Position numbers and translations under genes: made by a program
The notes under the pieces: model-generated
What the model was told of the DNA's origin: nothing
The model's input: only the letters and a program-made list of their open reading frames with translations
The model's database searches: none
From: Panicum virgatum
Taxonomy: Eukaryota > Streptophyta > Magnoliopsida > Poales > Poaceae
Assembly (NCBI RefSeq): GCF_016808335.1
Contig: NC_053147.1
Location: 19,702,913-19,766,912, forward strand
Direction of reading: 5' to 3'
DNA length: 64,000 nt
Shown: positions 9,516 through 22,218 of the stretch, piece after piece
How positions within the stretch are numbered: the first letter of the stretch is position 1
How the letters are laid out: every line of letters starts with the position of its first letter

Positions 9516-11396
9516 ATGGATTCTCTAGGACCTCCTCCACGTTTCGATGGCACGGGCTTGCAACGATGGAAGATCTTGATGCAATCACATCTCCAAGCAA
9601 AGGGTCTAAGTGTTTGGAGAGTAACGAGTGAAGGAACTAAGAGCAATAGTCAACAAGAGAAGCAATATGATGTTATAGCCAAGTGTGCTATTTTAAACTC
9701 TCTTGGTGAAAATGTGTTCAACCGTGTGTTTGCTTGCGAAAATGCTAATATTTTATGGAAAACTATTAGTGAGAACCATGAAGACACAAAAGATGTTGCA
9801 AATGAAAAATATCATGTTCTCATTGATAAACTTAATAGCTTCAAGCAACTTGATCATGAAAATGCCGAAGCTATGTACTCACGGTTGAATATTCTTGTGA
9901 ATGAGATTAATTCTTTAGATGTGAAGAAAATTGAAGATTTAGAACTCATTCGCAAGATCCTTCACTCACTCCGAAGGCCGGACTATGATTTGGTGACAAC
10001 AATTCTATATGAAAAAGATCTCAACACAATGACACCAAACAAAGTCCCAAACAAGGTGATCGCCCATGAGCTACGTCGTGATATCAAGCCAAGAGCGCCA
10101 CTTTCTTCACCAACACATAATGCACTTGCATGCAAGCAAGTCAAAAAGTTGAAGAAGATGGCCATCAAAGGTAGCTCAAGTGAAGAGGAAGAAGAGGAGG
10201 CATGCCAAAGCTCCTCAAGTGATGATCAAGAGCCAATGAACCCCTACCTTTACAAGGAAGTAAAGAAGATGAACAAATGCTTGAAGGAAATCAACTCCAT
10301 GGGGTATGTGGTCTTCCTCAAAGATGGGCCTCACCATCAACTTATGAAGGTTGAGAAGATGTTCAAAAAGAACAAGCAAAAGAAGGAGAAGAAGCCCAAG
10401 AATGAATCATTTGCCATATTTGGTGAATGGGTTAGTGGGGGTGAAGAATCAATTGCTAGTTCAAGCGATGAATCAAGCAAGAGATTCATCACCCGCACCA
10501 ATTTCGGATCATCATCAAACACTTGCCTTATGGCCAAAGGTATGGATAGCGATGTAAGTGATGATGACTCCGATTCTCCTTCAATTGATGAACTTCTTGA
10601 CCTTGTTCATGAGCACCAAAAATTCATTAAGAAACAATCAAAAGAAATCAAAAACCTTAGTGCTCTCAAAGATCTAAATGCTTCTCTTGCTACAAATTTT
10701 GAAGATTCAATGTGCAAATTCAAATTGCTTAGTAAGGAGCATGAACAGCTCAAATTAAAGTTTGAGAGCATTAATGATACTAATGACTCCTTGGAAATAA
10801 AGCAAACTATCCCTTGTGCAATTCCTATCTCTAGGGTAGATGCTTCAACTTCTTGTATTGATTTAATTGATGATTCTTGCTCTAACCCTTGTGATGAGAA
10901 ATGCAATTAGAATGTTGTAGAATCATGTGATGATCTCATTGCCAAGGAGAATGATGAGCTCAAGCAAGAAGTAGAAAGGCTCATGAAGGACTTGTATAGA
11001 TTGAAGGGCAAAGGCATAGAGAGCAATGTCCAACCTTCTCAAGATAACCGTGAAGACATGGTGAAGAAGCTTGAGAAGGGGTCCACCGTGACTTGCTCAA
11101 AGTGTCACAAAGAAGGCCACAAGTCCAACAAATGCCCTCAACCAAGAGAGAAGCTTTCGGATAAGAAGAATAAGAAGAAGCTTACAATCAAGAGTTCTCT
11201 CATCTACACCAGGTCCAACCGGAGGAACAAAAGCAATAGCACCTCCTATGTGATCAAGAAGAAAACCAATGGCAAGGTGGTTGCTCACAACGTTGGGAAG
11301 CAAGAAAGGAGTTGTAATCACTCCATTTGGGTGCCCAAGAATGTCATAACCAATATGAAGGGGCCTCAAATGGTGTGGGTTCCAAAGGAGACTTGA
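9516..11396 (+). pseudogene. Copia gag (capsid-nucleocapsid) with one internal stop
   Basis: A single frame of 627 codons with one TAG at 10908-10910. The N-terminus MDSLGPPPRFDGTGLQRWK and the following 170 residues match the UBN2-type Copia gag capsid. Lys/Glu-rich and Ser/Asp-rich stretches follow, then a coiled-coil-like segment. After the stop the same frame resumes and encodes one zinc knuckle, CSKCHKEGHKSNKCP (CX2CX4HX4C). Gag forms cytoplasmic virus-like particles that package element RNA. No pol follows. The stop may be a C-to-T change in a Gln codon. Confidence 0.85.
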
Positions 11397-12469
11397 AGCC
11401 CAAGAATGGCCACTGGGGATTTGGAGGCTTAGCTCACAAGTTGAAATGAAGGTTCAAGCCAAAGAAGCTAAGCTCACAACTTGGACATTTGTTGCCCAAG
11501 TCCCCCATAAGGTAATGGTAGCTAAATTTCAATTTAAGCATCATGTAGCTCCATTGCTCTTGCTTGGTTGTTTGCATACATTGCATCTCCTAGTGTTATA
11601 TTTGGTAGGTTGCTTGTGTCATGATTCTAATCCATGAACAACCTACATGGTTTGATAAGTGTGTAGAAAGCTACACAAGATTACCCTTCATGGTACATGG
11701 ACTTCATAAGGTATGTTCTTCATATGTGTACCATGAACGCAAGCTATAGGGTAAACTTCCCAATTGTGTCAAAATCAATGTGCATACAATTGCTTGGTGA
11801 TTCAAACACTAAATGCACACATTTAGGGATAGTTCACTCTATGGCTTGTGATTTTGAGACTAACATATTTGCAAGTTTATCTTTTGTAGTCTCACGTGGA
11901 GTTAACACTCTAAGAGAATGTTTCTCACGATCAATGTGAATAAACAACTCTATAAGAGTGGTTAGATAAATTGTGCTTTCATGCATATTGAGCCATGATT
12001 TATTGAACTTAAATGCTCATATATAAGTTCATAGGCTATGCGCTCATACTTTTGCTTAACCTTGGTGTACCAAGTGCTTATCTTTTAAAGACTTTCAATT
12101 GGTTACAAGTCTCTTTCAAATTGGTACATGCAAGGTAAACTAAGTTAACCCCCGGAGGTATGCAAGGTTCTAAACTCATTCATTTGGTACAAATTGTCAA
12201 TTTCTTATCGTTTTTAGAGCTACCTCCGTGCATGATATGATCTAAGCTTTCTAGTTATAACATCTAGTTGTACATTTGATTTTCACATTATCATTTTGTG
12301 TACATACTTATGGAAAGCTTAGCTCATGTCATGCTAGTTTCGTGATTTTGTGATCCACCATAGTAAATTTTCAATTGGTATCTTCATTGATATCATACAA
12401 TTAGATCATAAGTCATGGAACTAACTCCCTAGGCTACTAATCTTCTCATGAGCTATATTGTTTTGCAAG
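11397..12469 (+). other. Sirevirus internal region without pol
   Basis: AT-rich sequence with only short frames (63-80 codons). No protease, integrase, RT or RNase H motif was found on either strand. Confidence 0.6.
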
Positions 12470-13690
12470 ACCTTTTTAGGAGCAAGACCTTTTAGGTGAT
12501 TTGATTCCTGCTTGCATCCAGAGAGATAGACCGACAGGGGCGTCGGAACTTCCGCCAAGCGTCGGATGCACTGATGCTAAGGCATCGGTTAAACCGGTGC
12601 TGCTGTTTTTCTTTGTTTTCAACTGAATTGACTTGGATTTGAATGTAACTTCGATTGTTTCTTCTTCCAAGCGTTGTGTTAACTTCTATTAACCATCTTG
12701 GGCTGTTTTTGAGCGAGTGTGCAAGATTTCTAAGTCCAACTCAATTTTGGTCAAGCTACTAACTCATGAACCCCTCTTAATAGTACGGTCAAGAACTAAA
12801 AACTATAAACCCTAGCTAAATCAAGTGTCCTTCATCTCCTTGTGACACTTGAGACTAGAAAGGTCCTTAATCTTTAAAATTGAGTCCTTGGCACACATGG
12901 TTGTTCCGAATTGAGGGGTCTCCTTTCACATTTCATATGAGACTAATCTAATCATTGATATTTCCTTCAAAACACACGTTAGTCGCATACGGTTGTCATT
13001 TGTCACCGAAACTTACCAATAGCATCTATCGGCCTAGATGCGCTTCAATCTCCCCCTTTTTGGTGATTGATGACAACACAAAGTAGAGATACACAAGATA
13101 TGAAATTAAAAGCGATAAACATGCATGCATTACTAGAAAAAAAGCACATGTAGGGACATGTTAGCACAGAGCATACACAATATCCAAATAACATGTCCGT
13201 ACACAAAATCCATGAAGATCCAAACACGCCACAAACCACCAAGCTCCCCCTATCTCTACTCCCCTATCTATCTCCCCCTTTGGCAACAAAGCACCAAAAA
13301 GAAAGGCAGTCTAGTCCTGAGCTGGAGAAGGCGGGGTCTTCAGGCTCGGTCCGGTGGAAAATTGAGCGGCGAAGTCGTCGGCGTCGTCGTCGACCGAAGA
13401 GGACTTCTGCTTGACTGGAGTCGTCGGAGCAGCAGAAGCAAATGGCTCGGTGACGACCGTGGAGTCCGTCGGAGGAGCAGACGTGACGGGAGTGAGGTCT
13501 GGCTGAGTAGGGCGCACAACGGACGGACGGAGCACCTCAGGATGTGAGGGTGACTCGAACGTGAGGGACTGAGCTGAGGGGTGTTGTAGCTGATGCAGAA
13601 CCTGCTGCTGCCTGAGGAACTCTGCACGCTACTTGGCTATCCAGACACTAGGCTGTGGCTCGGCTGCCTGATTTGATTCCAAAGGGGGAG
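12470..13690 (-). mobile_element. Inverted Sirevirus 3'-end fragment inside the gag-only element
   Basis: At 13045-13067 the + strand reads cttcaatctccccctttttg, the reverse of a Sirevirus PPT/3'-LTR junction, closely matching the junction at 49277-49297 of the second Sirevirus. To its left (about 12470-13045) lies LTR-like DNA. To its right a minus frame of about 74 codons (13535-13311, Ser/Thr/Pro-rich, ending PSPAQD) sits where the second Sirevirus has the end of its extra ORF. A second PPT-like tract occurs at 13272-13280. Outer boundaries are approximate. Confidence 0.5.
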
Positions 13691-13955
13691 ACATGTGGAT
13701 CAAAGGAAGATATTTTCTCAAGGAGAAGAAGTAGATCCCAACGGGGGAGAAATACCTAAGTGAATCAAGTCATGAGGGAGAAGTAGCAAGATAGGGGGAG
13801 GAACAAAGGGGGAAATCATGGTTTTAGGGGGATGCCAAGTCATCATTGGATGATGGTAAACATCCAAGCAAGCGTAAGCGGTTTCAATTGATTCAAGTGG
13901 TTAAATTTGTCAATTTTTGCAAATTTATGCTTGCTTTGATTGTGTTGTCATCAAT

Positions 13956-13973
13956 CACCAAAAAGGGGGAGAT
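13956..13973 (+). other. Polypurine tract of the Sirevirus
   Basis: caccaaaaagggggagat directly before the 3' LTR. It primes plus-strand DNA synthesis and is a recognisable Sirevirus signature. Confidence 0.85.
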
Positions 13974-15446
13974 TGTAATGAACATGTCACCATGTATGCC
14001 ATTTCGAGTGATTTTGGTGATCGATTGACAACGCAATCAATGGGATTAATACTTTCATTAAGTGAACTTTTCTAGATTTCAGGAATGAAGTAGAAAGGCC
14101 ATGCAAAGCAAAACACGAAGAAAGAACTCAAAGAAATGCTGAATTGGATGAGTTCTACTGAAATCAGTAGCACCGGAAGAACCGATGCTATGGGCATCGG
14201 TGCATCCGATGGTTGTCGGATGATCCGACGGCCTGGCTATTAGCACAAGTCTATGCACCTCTGGAGATCATGTGAAGATCAAGTGAAGCACCGGTTGAAC
14301 CGACGGATTCAAGATAGGCATCTGTGCATTCAACGTACCATGTTCCAGAGACGATGTCAAGCGCTCAGGAGAAGATCCTTCAGCACCGGATGAACCGGCG
14401 ATGCATCGGAGTAAAGCACCGGTGTAATGATGTCAGTAGAAGAGAAGAAGGCCAATGGATAGTTGAGTGCTGAGAGTGACCAATTTAACCGACGGGAAGG
14501 CATCGGTTCAACCGATGATCACTGTGTAAGCTGTCAGGAGTTCAACGGCTACTTCGGGTCTTAGAGTGACCAGATGAACCGACGCTACCCCTGCCAGAGG
14601 CATCGGTTCATCCGATGATACGCAGATTTCTGCTGACCGTTGGAGCAACGGCTCCACGACTTGGAGGCCTATATATATGGCATCCCCCGGCCATTTGAAG
14701 TTTACTGGAGTCCAAGGAAGTCTCATACACACCCAAGAACCACTCCAAGCCATCCAAGAGCTTAGTGTTCATATCCTTAGCCTTTAGCACACTTTGAGAG
14801 TGTTGTGTAAAGGATTAGCTCTTAGTGAGTGAGATTGCAAGGCCTTGAGCCCTTGTGCTGTGGTTCTCTAGTGAACCAAAAGAAGAGCTTGGTGCGCCGG
14901 CCCCTTGGAGCTGTGAAGCGCGCCGGCAACGTCATCGACCCTCCGACTTGGTGTGGAGCGGCGACGACAACTTTTTGCAGGGGACGTGGAGACCCCCATC
15001 CTTTGTGGAGAAGCTCCTTAGTGGAACCCGGGGCCAAGGTGACCGTGATTGTGTTCACGGAAGAGACTTGGTGGTCGAGTAGCAATACTCTTAGTGAGTG
15101 CTACAACAACATGGATGTAGGTGTGCCTTTGTGGCTAATCGAACCACGGGATAAACACCCACGTCAAGAGTTTGCTATCTCCTATCCCGCTCTTTAAGCT
15201 TCCGCATTTCATACTAGCAATTTGTATGCCTTTACTTTCATAGAGTAATTTCTTAATAGGAAATGCTATAGGTTGCTAAACTCTTTTGGGATAGGGGTTT
15301 CACACTAGAACAACCATAGTTGCACATCTAGATAGCTTGATTTAGTTTAATTTTGTGCAAACTAGTTGGAGCTATAGGTCTAAGTTTTTAGTTGCCTAAT
15401 TCACCCCCTCCCCCTCTTAGGCTAGAGCGCGCTACCGGTCCTTTCA
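13974..15446 (+). repeat. Sirevirus 3' LTR
   Basis: 1473 bp, TGTAATG...CTTTCA, co-linear with 7916-9388. A few tens of differences at most by eye (not computed), pointing to moderate age. Confidence 0.93.
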
Positions 15447-16593
15447 GTCTGCGGTGATAATTTTGGGCTGAACTAGGAGCCAAGCAAAGAACTTATGTTT
15501 CCCCTCCGTATGTGCTTTCCAAATGTAGCTAACTTGGAAGCTGCAGTAAGAGCCATTAAACTGAGCCAAGTAAGCTGACTTAGAAGAGTAAGAAGCATTA
15601 GCTGTCCATCGCCAAGCGATTTGATCTTCCTGATCATTCAATGAAACTTGTTGCACCAAATCCCAAAGTGTCACAAAATCAGCCATCTCCTCCACCGTGC
15701 TCATGCGCCACAAACCCCTAGTCCAAGCGAGCCTGTATAGCCCTGGCGCAATGTCCATCAGCGCCCTACCAAAAAGCCATGAAGATTTCCATCACCAATA
15801 TTGACCACCTTGCTTGCTCTGAAAAGTTGGCGATCAATTGCATCACAAAGGCACTTCTGTACCCACCCAAGGCCGATCCTGCTCGACCCATTCCAACCAA
15901 AGCCACCTCAGACACAATGCTCTATTGAACAGCTCCAAATCCAAGACGCAACGCTATACTGAACAGCTCCAAATCCAAGATGTCGAGCCCACCAAACTTC
16001 TTGGGACGACTAGTTTTGGCCCATCTTACCAGACAGTGCCCCCCGTTCGCATTAGCAGCTCCTTTCCACAAAAAGCTTCGTCGGACTTTGTCAATCTTCT
16101 TTATCGCCCATTTTTTCAAAGCAAAGACCGAGAGGAAGTGCACCGGTATGGAAGTGAGAACTGCGTTCACCAACCGTAATCTGCCAGCCTTATTTAAAAG
16201 TCTTCCTTTCCAAGTCGGCAGTCTTGCTGGTACCTTTTCAATTAGCGGCTGCACCTCAACCCTTCCTAGTCTCCTAAAATGCAGTGGCAAGCCAAGATAT
16301 GTGCAGGGAAAACTCATCATAGGACAATTGAAGTATTGCATTATCTGAGGCACATCAATCTCCTCACATCTGATTGGAAAGCAAGCACTCTTATTGACAT
16401 TCACCACCAGCCCAGAAGCAAGGCCAAAAGTTAATAGAATAGAAGCCAACTCCCTCACTTCATCCATAACTGGATTAATGAAAATGGCCGCATCGTTAGC
16501 ATACATGCTTATCCTCATTTTTGCACATTTGTGGCCAATCGGTGTGAGAGTGCCATTTGTGGTTGCTAGCTCAAGTAATTTGTGCAGAGGTTC
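15447..16593 (-). pseudogene. LINE RT C-terminal part and zinc-binding domain, first half
   Basis: Reading minus from 16593: HKLLELATTNG, then the RT catalytic box as YANDAAIF (family norm YADD, so the first Asp is replaced by Asn), then NKSACFPI and YLGLPLHFRRLGRVEVQPL, the thumb/connection typical of plant LINEs. The frame stops near 15922. About 33 bp containing cagctccaaatccaaga is duplicated in tandem at 15926-15980. The zinc-binding segment resumes at 15758 and runs into the Sirevirus junction. Confidence 0.88.
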
Positions 16594-19203
16594 TATTGAC
16601 ACCGTTTTTTGACACGTGTCAAGGAAGGTGATTTTTGTGAAGGGAAGGTGGCCGATTTGGAAGAAACCAAAAGATGCCCAGGGTTGGAATCGGCCGATGG
16701 AGTTCGTCCGATGGGCCAGAGGAATATGCCGTGAAGATGCTTATTTGTCCATTCTAGTATCTGACCGATGGAGAGTTGCCGATGAAGTCAAGAAAGGAGA
16801 AGAGGATCCGGATTCTGTGAGAATCTTGATGATTCAGTTGTAATATTTTAAGTAGTTTATCTTTTAGAAAGTCTTTTCTTTTTAGTCAAGTAATGTTTGC
16901 CATAATCGGCTAGGACTTGATAGCGCTAGGCTATATATATCAGTTGTAAGGGACCAGAAAAACTTGATACACATCTGTTGACGGCTGTTAAGTCCTAAAA
17001 TCAGCCGTCAAATCCTGCAGCTTTTCATGATCATTAATCACCAAACTTAGTTATAGGGCTTATGACTAATCAAATTCCACGAGTTTTGGTGAATTATCAT
17101 TTGCAGGCACCCACATCTGTAAAACGAGAAAAACATAAGTGAACACGGAAGAAATGCACAGAATATCTTGCAGTTGTGTTTCACTTACAAGAAGGGCCCA
17201 CAAACTAGATGAAATGGGCACGACAAGCAAGATGCACCCAAGGATCAAGACCAGGGCCCACCTATCAGCTGACCAGAGGAAGGCAGGCCTAGGGGAGCGC
17301 CATTTGGGCTCGTCCGACCCCCTGGGTCGTCCGACCCCCTAGTGGGCCAAATCAGGCCCATCTTTCTCCAACAGTCTCCCACGGCTCCCCTACATCTATC
17401 CCGGATGTGCATAGTATCACCTCGCGAGTCTAACCATGGATCCACCTTTGGAGAGGCTACATAAGGAGGAGGAGAGCACCCCATTCAACACACCACCATC
17501 ATGTAGATCTTGTGCTCCACTGCAAACCCATGCTCATCGTATATTTTCAAAAAAAAAATCTGTTTTCTCTTTCTTTAGCTCTACCTTCACCCCTGCTACC
17601 CATTATATCCTCGTATCTTTTTGCTTTTCTTATCCCTACCTCTACCCTTGCTACCCTTGGAAGGTTATCCTCGTACACACCTTCCATCCCTTTGGGGTGA
17701 GTCTTTAGAGCCATCCTCTCTGGACTTAGTTCTTCATCCGGCTACGAGATTCACCCTCACGCCTTACCGATCGAATCGAGTGAAATAAATTTACATTCAT
17801 ATCCTCGATTATCGATCGATGACAATCAAATCAAGATAATTAAAGTTCATTTCTTAATCCTTGATTTTGATTGATGCCCAATAGAAGTTATGTTCACCCT
17901 TCCTATCAAATGAACTTCTATTGGAAGCTTAAGATGGATTGCTTTGCCACCACTTTCATCTTTGATGAAGTGTGAGGCTTTCCACCTGAGGAGGGGTTGA
18001 GTGAAAATTCATTTCCCTCATGACCCGATGTCGAAATTGTTCATTTGGCCCACAGAGTTACACATCCTCTTTCTTTATGGGGCCATGAACATTCTTGAGT
18101 TACTCGATCCGGAGATAAAACCACTCACTCCATGAGCATGAAGTTTCTTTACAAAACCCATGCTCATCCTTGACATCTCCGAGGTCTTTTATGCCAAGTC
18201 CCTGCGAGTCTTACGATCATCTCAGGGTTAACGCCCTTTTCGATGGTGGTATTCGGTTTTGCCTATCATAATATCTTTGCAGGGCTCGTAGTTGTATTTG
18301 TGCACTAACCTTGCAGCTTGAACGACGATAAATCAAAAAAAATGGTGATGAAGCTTGGGAACTACATCACCATTGATAGCTGCAGGATGAATTCCCATGG
18401 TCGAGCTTACGACCATAAACAAAGCACTGACGGGAGATAGCCCGGATTCTCAAAAAAAAAAACTGGTGCTTCAAGCACTTCTCTTTCTTTTGAATAAAGT
18501 TTAGACTCCCCGGTGTTCAAAATCAGTAGAGTCCTTTTTGTTTCCACCTTTATTTTTCTTTTGAATAAAAACAGGTACAAAAATAAGTGTGGGGAGATCT
18601 CTCAAAATCATCAAATGCAAACTCGTTTGAGATCTCTCTCCCAACAAGTTGCACAACATCGACAGTCCAACATGCTTTGACTTCCAGGCGCATCGCTGTC
18701 GTCTCGTCTAGATTTATTCACCAATTATCGATATCGGCTAGATTTGTAGGTTTTCCTATGCTTTTTGGCCATTATCACATCTAAAAACATACTAGATCGG
18801 CTTTAGGTTTTGGAGTAACACTTTTGTTATCTCAAGAGTCGGTTTAGATCTATTTTTAGCTTTAAATCATCTAAGTTACATATTCGTAGCTTAGATCTTG
18901 TCATACATACATGATCGGTTGTTCAAAGCTGGTTTTATCATTTAGTGTATCGGCTGATCCTGCCGATACGCTCATTTACTACGCGCTTGCTTTTAATATC
19001 TTTTTGTCATCTATAGTATCGGCAAAGCTTACCGATACGCTCATCTGAGAGATATTCGGAATCCCAGCCGATACGCTCTCGAATTTGACTTTGTTTTCTC
19101 CCTTGTCAATTTCAGGTCAAATTGACTAGTACGCTTGGTTGACTTTTCGTGACTCGGCGAACACTTGCCCTTGGATTCCAGTGTGTTGATTTTTACGTCA
19201 ACA
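16594..19203 (+). repeat. Tat 5' LTR, interrupted
   Basis: Matches the 3' LTR at its two ends (16594-16974 and about 18676-19203). The middle is replaced by foreign sequence. It contains ggctatatatatcag at 16930-16944, a TATA-like core also present in the 3' LTR. Confidence 0.88.
16975..18675. mobile_element. Nested LTR-like insertion in the Tat 5' LTR
   Basis: About 1.7 kb beginning TGTTGACGGCTGTTAAG and ending near GTCCAACA, absent from the 3' LTR. No ORF of substance is present; there are A runs and pyrimidine-rich tracts. TG...CA ends suggest a solo LTR of another family. No matching 5-bp TSD was found, and the Tat 5' LTR also lacks about 220 bp at this point, so the event was complex. 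Confidence 0.5.
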
Positions 19204-19207
19204 CATC

Positions 19208-19230
19208 TTTTGGCACGCCCGGTGGGACAC
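19208..19230 (+). other. Primer-binding-site region of the Tat element
   Basis: ttttggcacgcccggtggga lies a few bases after the 5' LTR end, in the position and style of Gypsy PBS sequences. The priming tRNA was not determined. Confidence 0.6.
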
Positions 19231-19242
19231 GAAAGCTTCAAC

Positions 19243-22218
19243 ATGGTGGAACTCACAGATAAATCTGCAATTAGTGAAGAAAATCAGATTCCTGTTCCTG
19301 AAGATTAGCTCAAAGAAGAACAAAAGAAGGAATATGAAGAGCTGGTGGAGAAATTTAAACGTGAATGCCTCAAGTCATATAGCGTCAACAGATCTGGTGA
19401 GGTGATCAAGAAGTTTAATCTTCTATCTTTCCATCCATTGACAGAGGCTCAACGTGAAAGCAAGATGATAGACACAGTTGGCCAAGCTGTGGCACAAGCC
19501 TTCATCAAGAGTGCAACAGTCATGGGCAACATGGTGCACAATGCAGTGATTAAGACTTTTGCTGAAGGCACGTTACCAGGGTGCATGGGTTCTTGCTATA
19601 CACAACCAGATTAGATGCAATATACTCCCTTGGAGGTGTCTATGGCAGCAGCCCTGTCGGCTCAAGATAGCCAGGCAGGAACAAGCAACAATCAAACTCC
19701 GCCCCAGATGACTACTGTAGCATCGACGGGTACAACAGATCCTATCTACTCAACCACGCCGCCGATTGCTACAACTGTGCAAGATGGATCTACGTCTGTA
19801 TTCCCTAAAGGGTGGAATCCTGCTACTGGGTATGGTATGCATCCGAATTTCTTTTCTACGCCACCCAAGATGCAGTTTAGTGCGTCGGCTTCTCAGCCGA
19901 TAGCCTCTCAGCCTGATCCATCGGCCGTTCAGCCGATGGGTGCACAGCAGGATGCATCGGCAACACGGCTGAATGCACAAGGCGCATGGAGTCCACAACA
20001 GATGGCACAAGCTAATGCATCGGCGCCATCGCCGATGACCCCACAGCAGCTTCTTGCTATCTTGCTCCAACCTCAGTCTCCTTCAGAAGTGTTATTGTCG
20101 CAATCTCCGCATCAGAAGGGAATCAACTGGGTATTCCACAATCAAGCAACCGAACATATATGGTATGTCAATGTGCCATATATGGATATTACTGGTCAAC
20201 AATCGGCAAGTCCATCGACTCCATAGCCGACGACGACTCAGCAAACACCCAATCGGATAGCACAGCAAGCACAACAGATGCAATCGACTGGACAGCCGAA
20301 GAACCATGTAGCTCAGCAACTTACAATGATGACCAACGCAGCGAGCACGATTTCTCCTCTGTAAATGCCAATAGTTGAACCGCAAGTTGATTGGAGTACA
20401 AAGATAGCTGAAGTGATGAGGGAGCAGTTTGGTTTGAGGCCAAAGCAACAATCCGTCATGTACAAGACTCCCTATCCTCCGGCTTATGATCAGATTCCTC
20501 TCCCCCACAAGTACAAGATGCGTGACTTCACAAAGTTCTCAGGGCAGGGAGAAGTTTCTATGAAGGAACATGTTAATAGGTTCCTACTATAGTTGGGAGA
20601 AGCGGGCAACCATGATGCACTCAGAGTCCGTTTGTTCTCCTTGTCTTTGTCTGGATCGGCCTTTGCTTGGTTCACCACTTTGCAAGCAAACTCCATATTA
20701 TATTGGGCCGATCTAGAGAGATAATTTTATCAGTTCTTCTTCTCTGGGATTACTGAGTTAAAGTTGACCAATTTGACCGGCTTGAGACAAAGAAACAATG
20801 AATTAGTTGCTGTGTTTATCTAAAGGTTCAGAGATGTCAAGAACCGATGTTACAGTTTGGTTCTGTCCGATCAGCAGTTGGCTGATGCAGTATTTAACGG
20901 GCTCTTGCCGCACATTAAAGATAAATATGCATCGCAGGAGTTTGAAAGTATTAGCCAGATCGCAAGTCGGATGACAGGAGAGACTCGATCCTACGAGTCC
21001 AAGAAGCCTTTTCAGAAGAAGATCAACTATGTGGAGTATTCTGCTAATGATGAGTCTGAAGAGGGACAAGAAATGGTTGCATCGGCTGAGTGGATACGGA
21101 ACAGTAAAAAGTCGGTGACGTGTCCGTTTGGAAAGAAAGAGCCTGAGTCATATGGGTTTGACATCACCAAAGCCGACAAGATCTTTGACTTGTTATTGTC
21201 GGAAGGGTTGATCAAGTTGAAGCCATATCACAAGATTTCATCGGAGGACGAGCTCAAGAATATAAAGTACTGCAAGTGGCACAACGCCACATCGCATGAT
21301 ACAAATGAGTGCAAGGTCTTCCGACAGTAGATTCAGATGGCTTTCGAACAAGGGAGATTGAAGTTTGAGGCTCCCAAGAAGACGATGAAGATCGACGGAC
21401 ATCCATTGACCACGAACATGGTTGATGTGGCTAAAGATGAAGGTTCTTCTCAAGCTAAGATTCTGACATCATCATCGGCCAAGAAATCTGGAGTTGTTGA
21501 TCCTAAAGCGCAGATAGCGGCCGATGAGGTCAAAGGAAAGGGTCCGATGAGGGATGCTGAACGTTCATCGGCACCACGTAGACGTGTAACGTCTCAAATG
21601 CTATTGAACAAGTTTCAGCATGATCGTGAAAGACAGTAGCGCAGAGAAGAAGAGGAGCGACGCGAGCAAGATCATTGGTGGTGTCCTTTCTTGGTCTACT
21701 GCTGGGAAGAAGGGTTAACATTGCCATCGGCATATGATTGTCCCGAATGCAATGGTCAAGGTAGCCGATCATATGAAAGGTCGCGTCATGAGCCCTATCG
21801 GCGTGAGCGCACTCCTGTGTATGATCGGCTAGGAAAAAGGGTATCGGTGCATGATCGATTGGGGGGGGGCAGGACAATGCTATGTGATCCTGCTGGGAGA
21901 AGAGTGCTTGTACACGATCGGATAGAATAGGTGGCCGATGACAGAGTACAAGATGATCAGCCAATGCGGAGAGATCCAGAACGTGAGCTTGATCGCACGG
22001 ATCAATCTCAATGGTGCCCAGGAGGTTTGACCAGGTCTCAGAAGCGATGTGTTCAGAGGTTACGCCAGCTGGAGAACATTGAAGAAAAGCAAGAACAGAC
22101 TCTGAACAAGAAAGGAGTCAAATCACAAGTCTGGCATGTCAAGGATAAGGCCGATGGTGAATCGGCCAGTAATAGTTCCACACCGATCCAAGCAGTCGGT
22201 TCTTCAGAAAGTTCCTGA
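19243..22218 (+). pseudogene. Tat gag with ten premature stops and no frameshift
   Basis: One continuous frame of 991 codons plus a TGA at 22216-22218 that overlaps the next ATG. Ten in-frame stops, at 19306, 19612, 20224, 20362, 20590, 20722, 20821, 21328, 21637 and 21928, are seven TAG and three TAA. Most sit where family context expects Gln. Recognisable parts are the capsid core (PYPPAYDQIPLPHKYKMRDF, then FAWFTTLQANSI and QRFRD-like context) near 20470-20850, and a Cys/His cluster CKWHNATSHDTNEC near 21271-21312. The lack of indels alongside so many stops argues for mutation by cytosine deamination rather than random decay. Confidence 0.88.

Larger units (their letters stand above)
7916..15446 (+). 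mobile_element. Sirevirus-type Copia element, gag-only (non-autonomous)
   Basis: Two 1473-bp LTRs (7916-9388 and 13974-15446) begin TGTAA and end CTTTCA. The element is flanked by the perfect 5-bp TSD GTCTG (7911-7915 and 15447-15451). The PBS tggtatcagagc (9391-9402) follows the LTR, as in initiator-Met-primed Copia elements. The PPT before the 3' LTR is caccaaaaagggggagat. Gag is present. No protease, integrase, RT or RNase H is seen in 11397-13973, so mobility would need help in trans. The same LTR family occurs as a solo LTR in P450-2. Confidence 0.93.
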
